Shown piece by piece: positions 1 to 5,132 of a stretch of 5,132 bases of DNA (the stretch's first letter is position 1; every line of letters starts with the position of its first letter). Both the position numbers and the translations under genes were made by a program. The stretch is from the NCBI GenBank assembly GCA_031254075.1, contig JAIRVD010000040.1:1-5132 (forward strand), written 5' to 3'. Under the pieces are notes generated by a model. The model was not told the origin of the DNA and made no database searches. It saw only the letters and a program-made list of their open reading frames with translations. This DNA is from Clostridiales bacterium. GTDB taxonomy: Bacteria > Bacillota > Clostridia > Lachnospirales > WQUN01.

Positions 1-1567
1 AGTCAGCATTTGAATCTATAAGTTTTGAAACAAAATCTTCGGAATCGGATATATGCATATTTTCAAGGAATGGCATAAAATCAGCGCCCATTACCATGGC
101 AAAATGAACTACATCACCAAAACGTTGATGAAATTGAATGTCCGAGTTTAGGAAATTATTGAGAAGCATCCGCGCTTTCGGATGTTCTTCCGGTTGAATT
201 GAGTAATAACGAAGTTGCTGTAAGTATACATAGCTGTCGCCCGGGTCTTGATACTCACAAAATTTTTCAGCCGCCTCCGCTTTTATTTCGGGGCTTGTAA
301 TATTTTTTTCAAGTACGGTTACAGCGTTGTCGTATGCTGCGCTTTCTAACTCATAGGCGGAGGCGGCAAAGTCGTAAATTTTATGAAGGTTTTCGGGTTT
401 GTTTTTTGCTATACGCTCAATGAAGGGTGAATATATATCGCTTATTTTAGAAGGGCTGCCGTCATCAAATTCATTATTCCAATGCAATGCATTGGCAAAA
501 TCGCCCGCCCAAATAAAATTCGACACAATGCTTTGTATTAATGTATCTTCGGATAGCGGAGGTTCGGAAACAATATTCCAAATCGCGTTGATGAGTTTAT
601 TTTCTTTACTTAATTTGTAGAATTCCAATGCTTGAACAGCAACTTCGGCGGCTTCGCCGAAATCTTGTTGCCGACTAAGTGACCGTGCCTCCCAGTGTTT
701 TATATAATAGACGTTGGAAGTATAAATGGTTGCAGTTTTAAAATAATCACGGGAGTATTCAATTGTACTTTTTAAATCAAGCATTATGTAACCGGTTTTA
801 ACTAAATTATGCCTGATTGCATGATAATACATATTGGTCGTATCACTTGAAAATAAATCGCGCCCCATCAAAAGATATTTAAGACCTTCTTTATACTCCT
901 CTGTTACCAAGTATTCCTGTGCAATTTGACATAAGGTTTTTACATTTTTCGGGTCTTCTTCATACATTTCCAACAATGGTATAAGGTTTCTTGCCGATTT
1001 ATTTTTCTTTTGCTCCTCGGTTTCGAAATTATATCCATAATGCATCATACTGCTTTTTAGTTCCTTTGAATGCGTTACGGATTTTTCATCCAACTCGGCA
1101 CTTGATAAAAATTCATGGATTTTTCCTATCCAGCGCAAATCTTTTACCACTTTAAAAAGCTTCATCTCTATCATAACAGGCCATTTGTCTTCTGTTTTAC
1201 CATTTATTACATCTGTCTTAATTACGGAAGCACATACATATTTTTCAATTTCGTTTGATTTTATAAAATTGATTATATCTTCGACATCTTGATATATTTC
1301 ATCGGCATCAACTGTAAAAAACCATTTGCCGCGTACAATTTCCAATATTTTATTGCGTGCATAAGAAAAATCATTTTTCCATTGTATATGAATAATCTTG
1401 TCGGTAAATTCCTTTGCAATTTCAACAGTACGGTCTGTAGAGCCGGTGTCGCATATAATTAATTCTGCTTCGCATTTTAAATGGTCTAAAACAGGTTTTA
1501 TGCCGTTTAAACAGTCACGCAAAATTTTTTCTTCATTCTTCACAATCATTCCGATGGAAAGGAGCAC
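1..1567 (-). CDS. Family 2 glycosyltransferase with TPR-like helical tail (partial, C-terminus beyond window)
   Basis: Transfers a sugar from a nucleotide-sugar donor to an unidentified acceptor, presumably in the cytoplasm. Read on the minus strand, the frame stays open for 522 codons and leaves the window. Residues 1-13 (LLSIGMIVKNEE) are the first strand of a GT-A fold. Residues 38-46 (ICDTGSTDR) form the nucleotide-binding loop, and residues 87-90 (DADE) give the DXD metal site. W146-IGKIHE-152 matches the conserved G-x-I-H-E region after the catalytic core. From about residue 185 the protein is helical, with Tyr/Leu/Ala spacing like TPR repeats. The GTG start is chosen because it puts a GAAGGTG ribosome site 5 bases upstream, gives the family's normal N-terminus, and an in-frame TGA lies 21 bases upstream of the GTG. 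No signal peptide or membrane segment is visible. The last ~100 residues are paralogous to the divergent neighbour at 1707. Family is sure; sugar and acceptor are unknown. Confidence 0.93.
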   Translation of the reverse strand, partial: MLLSIGMIVKNEEKILRDCLNGIKPVLDHLKCEAELIICDTGSTDRTVEIAKEFTDKIIHIQWKNDFSYARNKILEIVRGKWFFTVDADEIYQDVEDIINFIKSNEIEKYVCASVIKTDVINGKTEDKWPVMIEMKLFKVVKDLRWIGKIHEFLSSAELDEKSVTHSKELKSSMMHYGYNFETEEQKKNKSARNLIPLLEMYEEDPKNVKTLCQIAQEYLVTEEYKEGLKYLLMGRDLFSSDTTNMYYHAIRHNLVKTGYIMLDLKSTIEYSRDYFKTATIYTSNVYYIKHWEARSLSRQQDFGEAAEVAVQALEFYKLSKENKLINAIWNIVSEPPLSEDTLIQSIVSNFIWAGDFANALHWNNEFDDGSPSKISDIYSPFIERIAKNKPENLHKIYDFAASAYELESAAYDNAVTVLEKNITSPEIKAEAAEKFCEYQDPGDSYVYLQQLRYYSIQPEEHPKARMLLNNFLNSDIQFHQRFGDVVHFAMVMGADFMPFLENMHISDSEDFVSKLIDSNAD

Positions 1568-1572
1568 AATAT

Positions 1573-1579
1573 CACCTTC
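1573..1579 (-). promoter_or_regulatory. Ribosome binding site deciding the GTG start of the glycosyltransferase
   Basis: On the minus strand this reads GAAGGTG, followed by ATATT and then the GTG codon. It is the only good Shine-Dalgarno match near the start of the frame. It supports the GTG over the in-frame ATG eight codons downstream, which would remove the first strand of the GT-A fold. Confidence 0.75.
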
Positions 1580-1599
1580 GAAAATTCACTATGTTTTTT

Positions 1600-1621
1600 C
1601 AAATTATATAGCAAATTATAT
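1600..1621. repeat. Direct repeat of CAAATTATAT, 12-base period
   Basis: CAAATTATAT occurs at 1600-1609 and again at 1612-1621, two bases apart and slightly more than one helical turn from start to start. The first copy overlaps the proposed -10 element of the glycosyltransferase promoter. The placement would suit an operator for a protein binding one face of the DNA, but AT-rich promoter regions also produce such repeats by chance. Confidence 0.4.
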
Positions 1622-1633
1622 CAATACCGTCAA
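1605..1633 (-). promoter_or_regulatory. Candidate sigma-70-type promoter for the glycosyltransferase
   Basis: On the minus strand TTGACG (1633-1628) is followed by a 17-base spacer and TATATA (1610-1605). The predicted transcript would have a leader of about 30 bases before the GTG start. A perfect TTGACA lies further upstream (1649-1644) but has only a poor -10 (TATTGA) at 17 bases, so the pair given here is preferred. The call rests on consensus matching only. Confidence 0.55.
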
Positions 1634-1642
1634 TGATATATA

Positions 1643-1671
1643 TTGTCAACTTTTGTGTTTGGAGCTATACT
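1643..1671 (+). promoter_or_regulatory. Candidate sigma-70-type promoter for the 285-residue gene
   Basis: TTGTCA (1643-1648) and TATACT (1666-1671) each match consensus at 5 of 6 positions and are separated by exactly 17 bases. Transcription would begin near 1678, giving a leader of about 29 bases before the ATG at 1707. The -35 overlaps, on the other strand, the unused TTGACA of the leftward gene, so the two divergent promoters are tightly interleaved. Confidence 0.65.
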
Positions 1672-1690
1672 TTCGGTAGTAAAAATGTAA

Positions 1691-1699
1691 AAGGAAGAG
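1691..1699 (+). promoter_or_regulatory. Ribosome binding site of the 285-residue gene
   Basis: AAGGAAGAG sits 7 bases before the ATG at 1707, an ideal distance. It fixes that ATG as the start rather than the internal ATGs at 1725 or 1758. It also indicates that the gene, although lacking a catalytic domain, keeps a working translation signal. Confidence 0.75.
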
Positions 1700-1706
1700 T
1701 GTCGGA

Positions 1707-2564
1707 ATGTTACATTCAACAGGAATGATTGAAAAAAACGAATATGAGAATGAAAAAATGGAAAATTATATAAAGCAGGAAGACTGGAAAGGTATTCCTC
1801 GCCTTTATTCAAGTGGGTTAAAAAACGGACAAAATTACGAAAATATCATAACAACAATAGAAAACCATATCAGCAACGCTATGATAAAAAAACATGTAGC
1901 GGAGGCATTTGTAAGCGATGCGTCGCTTAAAAATTTAAACGATGACTACATTCATTTGCAAAAATTGCGTATATTCGGAGCAACTCCGCAATACAAACCA
2001 TATTTAGATTATTTCTTGAAATCAGACAAGCCGTTTGGACAACATTACGGTGATGTTATTTATTTTGCTATGTTTTGGTGCGAGAAATTTTCACAATTCT
2101 TAGAAAACATGATTTTAATTGACGCGACTGTTTTTATCGAAAATCTTATTTATACCAACTGCGATATTCCCGAAAGGTTTTTAAGCTTCATTAAAATAGA
2201 TAACCATCATAAGCGCAATCCATCAATCAAAAACGCCCGAATTTTGTCAGACATAGCCAACATTATTTTTGAAATTAAGGAATCAGCCGACCAAAAAACA
2301 GAATATTTTGAAACCGCCACGCGATTAAGTCATGAATTCAACAGCATGGTCTACAAGGCGGAAGTCTACTCCGCGCAAAACGTATACACCCTTTCCGAAA
2401 ATGAAGCTTTTGCTTACTACGCGGGCACAGCCTACAAATGCAAAGATGCCGGCGATATTTTAAACTTTGAACGCAATCTTCGTGCCGCCGTAAGTTTTAA
2501 TCCCCGGATGAAAGATATTATCCGGTCTATTGCAAAGGCAACCCCCGAAAACCCGCTGAGATGA
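1707..2564 (+). CDS. Catalytic-domain-less paralogue of the glycosyltransferase tail (285 aa)
   Basis: This protein has no glycosyltransferase catalytic motifs: no nucleotide-binding loop and no DXD. Residues 55-153 align with residues 423-522 of the minus-strand glycosyltransferase. The best block is YGDVIYFAM...FLENM (114-135) against FGDVVHFAM...FLENM (483-504), 12 of 22 identical. Other shared pieces are the AE-x-F run near residue 65 and YIHLQKLR (81-88) against YVYLQQLR. The first 12 residues (MLHSTGMIEKNE) match the enzyme's start (LLSIGMIVKNE) at 8-9 of 12 positions, as if the roughly 400 residues between had been removed in frame. The remaining tail (154-285) is helical, with a TPR-like stretch near 232-270 ending in NPRMKDIIRSI. 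Promoter and ribosome site look intact and the frame is clean, so it is called a gene rather than a pseudogene. Function is unknown: a non-catalytic partner, or an early stage of decay. Confidence 0.8.
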   Translation: MLHSTGMIEKNEYENEKMENYIKQEDWKGIPRLYSSGLKNGQNYENIITTIENHISNAMIKKHVAEAFVSDASLKNLNDDYIHLQKLRIFGATPQYKPYLDYFLKSDKPFGQHYGDVIYFAMFWCEKFSQFLENMILIDATVFIENLIYTNCDIPERFLSFIKIDNHHKRNPSIKNARILSDIANIIFEIKESADQKTEYFETATRLSHEFNSMVYKAEVYSAQNVYTLSENEAFAYYAGTAYKCKDAGDILNFERNLRAAVSFNPRMKDIIRSIAKATPENPLR

Positions 2565-2597
2565 ATTTCCGACGAAGCGGTGATTTCGGAGGTTGCC
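2537..2597 (+). other. Imperfect long-stem hairpin spanning the stop codon at 2562-2564
   Basis: GGCAACCCCCGAAA (2537-2550) pairs with TTTCGGAGGTTGCC (2584-2597) at 13 of 14 positions. CCGCT (2553-2557) and AGCGG (2576-2580) form an inner stem. No T-run follows on either strand, so this is not a standard intrinsic terminator. CCCCGAAAA (2543-2551) can alternatively pair perfectly with TTTTCGGGG (2636-2644), just before the helicase start codon. It could be an RNA fold acting on read-through into the helicase gene, a small palindromic repeat, or chance. Confidence 0.5.
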
Positions 2598-2640
2598 CAA
2601 ATAATGTAACGGAAGAAATGAACGACTGAAAAAGATTTTC

Positions 2641-2650
2641 GGGGACTGAG
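2641..2650 (+). promoter_or_regulatory. Weak ribosome binding region of the RecQ-family gene
   Basis: GGGGACTGAG ends 4 bases before the ATG at 2655. Either GGGGA (9-base spacing) or the GAGAG at 2648-2652 (only 2 bases from the ATG) could pair with 16S rRNA, but neither is as good as the sites of the other two genes. No convincing separate promoter is visible in the 90-base gap, so the gene may be read through from the promoter at 1643-1671. Confidence 0.35.
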
Positions 2651-2654
2651 AGCA

Positions 2655-5132
2655 ATGAACAATATCATTTTCGTTGATGTGGAAGTAAGCCCGCAAGATA
2701 ATCGCTTGTTGGATATCGGGGCGGTTGGGGCTGACGGGCGAATCTTTCATTCTGAGTCGTTGCAGGAATTTACATGCTTTGCTCGTGGCGCGGGCTTTTT
2801 TTGCGGTCATAATATAATTGAGCATGATATGCGGTACATCGGACATGCGGCGGCTGATGTTAAGGTGATAGACACGCTTTATTTTTCGCCGTTGCTTTTT
2901 CCCGAAAAGCCGTATCATGCGTTAGTTAAGGATGATAAATTGCAAGTTGAGGAATTGAACAATCCGGTTAACGACGCGATAAAAGCACGTGACCTTTTCT
3001 ATGATGAAATTGCGGCGTTTAATCGGTTGTCCGATACAATGAAAGATATATTTTACATATTGCTTCGGAACAAGCCGCAGTTTTCCGGTTTTTTTGAATA
3101 TTTAAAGTACATATGCAAGAATAATGAAACAGAAAAAATGATTAAGAAAACGACAAAAATTTGCGGTAATGCACCGATTTCGGAAATCGCAAGAACGCGA
3201 CCGATAGAACTCGCATATGCGATTGCGTTAATTGCAACGGGCGACCCGCATTCGTTGATGCCGCCGTGGGTGCATAGGAATTTTTCCGGTGTAAGCGAAA
3301 TAATGAACCGTTTGCGGAATATCCCGTGCGGCGAAAAAAATTGTGCATTTTGCGCCGAAACATTCGGTTTGCACAAGCGGCTCAAAGATATATTCGGTTA
3401 TGAAGAATGTCGCGTATACAACAGCGAAAATTTACAGGAACAAGCTGCCGCCGCGGCGTTGGGGAATAAATCATTGCTTGCGGTTTTTCCGACGGGTGGC
3501 GGAAAATCTATCACATTTCAACTGCCCGCACTGATTGCCGGGGAAGCGGTGCGGGGCATTACGGTGGTAATTTCTCCCCTGCAATCATTGATGAAAGACC
3601 AAGTCGATAATTTGGCGGCATTGGGAATTCCGGGAGCGGTTACGATTAACGGGTTGTTAAGCCCGATTGAACGCACCGAAGCCTTACAGCGTGCGGAAAA
3701 CGGTATTGCTTCTATTTTATATATTTCGCCCGAGCAACTGCGCTCGAATACTATTGAAAGACTGCTTCTTTCGCGGCATGTAGTGCGATTCGTAATTGAC
3801 GAGGCGCATTGTTTTTCGTCGTGGGGACAGGATTTTCGGGTGGATTATTTATATATAGGCGATTTTATTCGCGAGTTGGCGCAAAAGAAAAATCACGCAA
3901 TTCCCGTTTCATGTTTTACCGCAACCGCAAAGCAAAAAGTCATAAGCGATATTCGGGAATATTTTAAAGAAAAATTGAATTTGGATTTAAAATTATATTC
4001 AACCGACACCGCAAGAAAAAATTTGCGTTATCAGGTTCTTTACCGCGAGGAAACAGAAAAGTATTCCACTCTGCGTGATTTAATTTCGTCTAAAGCATGT
4101 CCGACAATTGTATATGTTTCGCGCACGAAACGTTCGTGGCAACTTGCGCAAAAATTAACGGACGACGGTCATCCCGCGTTGCCGTTTCACGGAAGACTCG
4201 ACAGCAAAACCAAAGTGGAAAACCAAAACGCGTTTATGAACGGCGATGTAAACATAGTCGTCGCGACAAAAGCGTTCGGAATGGGCGTGGATAAAAAAGA
4301 TGTAGGGTTGATAATTCATTACGACATTTCCGATTCGTTGGAAGACTATGTACAGGAATCCGGCAGAGCCGGACGCGACGAATCAATTGACGCAATATGT
4401 TATGTTCTGTTTAATGACAACGATTTGAACCGGCATTTCATAATGCTTAACCAAACAAAATTAAGCATTAACGAAATCAACCAAGTATGGCGCGCGATTA
4501 AACAATTAACGCGCGAACGGTACAGCATAAGCCGTTCGCCGCTGGAGATTGCACGCTTGGCGGGCTGGGACGATTCGGTTGCGGAAATCGAAACCCGTGT
4601 AAAAACAGCCATTTCGGCATTGGAAACCGCAGGATATTTAACGCGCGGCAAAAACAGTCCGCACGTGTTCGCTACAAGTATTTTGGCAAAAACCATGATG
4701 GAAGCATCGGAAATTATTCAGCGGTCACCGAATTTCGACGCGCAGCAAAAAGAACATGCGGCGCGGATTATGTCGCGTTTATTTTCAAGCAGAAGCACAA
4801 AGGAAAGCGACAAAGGCGAATCGCGGGTTGATTATCTTGCGGATTCGCTGGGAATTCCGAAGCAGGATGTTATCGCGTCCATCGGACAGTTGCGCGAAAG
4901 CGGGTTGCTTTCCGACACAAAGGATTTGACCGCATATATTTACAGAAGCGACAGTTTGAAAAATTCTATAAAAATTTTGGACGAGTTTATCCAACTGGAA
5001 GATTTTCTTATTCAATCATTTTCGGACGAGCCAATCACCGTTAATTTGAAGGAAATCAACAGCCTTGCGCTCGAAAATGCAAAATCTTCCGTTAAAAATA
5101 TCAAGACATTGTTGTTTTATTGGGTGATTAAG
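2655..5132 (+). CDS. DEDD exonuclease-RecQ family DNA helicase fusion (partial, C-terminus beyond window)
   Basis: An ATP-driven 3'-5' DNA helicase fused to a probable 3'-5' exonuclease, likely cytoplasmic and involved in DNA repair or processing. The frame is open for 826 codons with no stop. Residues 1-120 form a compact DnaQ-like domain: D8 and E10 (FVDVE), D58 in GHNIIEHD, and D107 in NPVNDA. A Cys cluster, C225-x4-C230-x2-C233 with C252 nearby, precedes the helicase. Helicase motifs follow in order: TGGGKS (280-285), DEAH (382-385) with the RecQ aromatic loop CFSSWGQDFR, FTATA (421-425), IVYVSR (485-490), ATKAFGMGVD (537-546) and QESGRAGRD (567-575). The usual Cys4 RecQ zinc module after motif VI is absent. 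Winged-helix-like segments lie near 627-675 and 724-762. The ATG is chosen because it sits 5 codons before the first exonuclease strand and an in-frame TGA lies upstream. Classical RecQ is about 600 residues with no nuclease, so this is a distinct, longer subfamily; no gene symbol is assigned. Confidence 0.93.
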   Translation, partial: MNNIIFVDVEVSPQDNRLLDIGAVGADGRIFHSESLQEFTCFARGAGFFCGHNIIEHDMRYIGHAAADVKVIDTLYFSPLLFPEKPYHALVKDDKLQVEELNNPVNDAIKARDLFYDEIAAFNRLSDTMKDIFYILLRNKPQFSGFFEYLKYICKNNETEKMIKKTTKICGNAPISEIARTRPIELAYAIALIATGDPHSLMPPWVHRNFSGVSEIMNRLRNIPCGEKNCAFCAETFGLHKRLKDIFGYEECRVYNSENLQEQAAAAALGNKSLLAVFPTGGGKSITFQLPALIAGEAVRGITVVISPLQSLMKDQVDNLAALGIPGAVTINGLLSPIERTEALQRAENGIASILYISPEQLRSNTIERLLLSRHVVRFVIDEAHCFSSWGQDFRVDYLYIGDFIRELAQKKNHAIPVSCFTATAKQKVISDIREYFKEKLNLDLKLYSTDTARKNLRYQVLYREETEKYSTLRDLISSKACPTIVYVSRTKRSWQLAQKLTDDGHPALPFHGRLDSKTKVENQNAFMNGDVNIVVATKAFGMGVDKKDVGLIIHYDISDSLEDYVQESGRAGRDESIDAICYVLFNDNDLNRHFIMLNQTKLSINEINQVWRAIKQLTRERYSISRSPLEIARLAGWDDSVAEIETRVKTAISALETAGYLTRGKNSPHVFATSILAKTMMEASEIIQRSPNFDAQQKEHAARIMSRLFSSRSTKESDKGESRVDYLADSLGIPKQDVIASIGQLRESGLLSDTKDLTAYIYRSDSLKNSIKILDEFIQLEDFLIQSFSDEPITVNLKEINSLALENAKSSVKNIKTLLFYWVIK

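Noticed and set aside
399..620. Plus-strand open frame of 73 codons
   Set aside because: Lies antisense inside the glycosyltransferase, whose frame carries clear family motifs; it has no ribosome site or recognisable domain.
1644..1649. Perfect TTGACA on the minus strand as the -35 of the glycosyltransferase promoter
   Set aside because: The hexamer 17 bases on is TATTGA, a poor -10, and the good TATAAT is 23 bases away; the TTGACG-17-TATATA pair fits better.
1398..1679. Plus-strand open frame of 93 codons covering the glycosyltransferase start and the promoter region
   Set aside because: Antisense to the conserved N-terminus of the enzyme and runs through the divergent promoters; composition is that of a shadow frame.
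2537..2597. Intrinsic terminator after the 285-residue gene
   Set aside because: The stem is long but the loop contains the stop codon and no T-run follows in either direction.
2618..2629. Three-codon leader frame (Met-Asn-Asp-stop) preceded by GGAAG, before the helicase gene
   Set aside because: Too short to distinguish from chance and without attenuator-like codons.
2460..2918. Minus-strand open frame of 152 codons, with a second one at 2432-2668
   Set aside because: Overlaps the end of the tail-only gene and the exonuclease domain in antisense; basic, low-complexity protein with no family resemblance.
3053..3385. Minus-strand frames of 110 and 73 codons, and others at 4400-4696 and 4785-5015
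   Set aside because: All lie antisense within the helicase frame, which holds every expected motif; no start signals support them.
2655..5132. Phage-defence system built around the exonuclease-helicase
   Set aside because: Fused nuclease-helicases occur in defence loci, but here the neighbours are glycosyltransferase relatives and no other defence gene, integrase or phage gene is visible.

Overview
The window holds three protein-coding genes and looks like ordinary bacterial chromosome. It is AT-rich, with strong purine-rich ribosome binding sites and near-consensus sigma-70/sigma-A promoters. Both main protein families are, from general knowledge, common in Clostridia, Negativicutes and other anaerobes, so a low-to-mid-GC Firmicute or similar gut/rumen/sediment anaerobe is the best guess. 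No rRNA, tRNA, CRISPR array, transposase or integrase is visible, and the organism cannot be named from this sequence.

Left part (1-1567, minus strand): the first 522 residues of a family-2 glycosyltransferase with a long TPR-like helical tail. Its C-terminus runs off the left edge. It starts at a GTG codon, which an ATG-only search misses. Positions 1568-1706 are a compact divergent promoter region serving this gene leftward and the next gene rightward.

Middle (1707-2564, plus strand): a 285-residue protein that is a paralogue of the helical tail of the same glycosyltransferase. It has no catalytic domain, yet its first 12 residues still resemble the start of the glycosyltransferase. It looks like a family member that lost its catalytic domain by an in-frame deletion while keeping its own promoter, ribosome binding site and tail. 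The two genes therefore form a diverged, head-to-head pair.

Right part (2655-5132, plus strand): the first 826 residues of a large fusion protein, a compact DEDD-type 3'-5' exonuclease domain joined to a RecQ-family DNA helicase and then winged-helix-like segments. It is still open at the right edge. It has a cysteine cluster before the helicase core rather than the usual RecQ zinc module after it. A 90-base gap separates it from the middle gene. That gap, together with the end of the middle gene, holds an imperfect hairpin that spans the upstream stop codon and could pair alternatively with the segment just before the helicase start codon.

The glycosyltransferase pair probably acts on surface or protein glycans and the helicase on DNA repair or processing. 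Nothing in the sequence ties the two functions together. I found no convincing new multi-gene system. The catalytic-domain-less paralogue and the unusual RecQ architecture are the parts most worth a second look.
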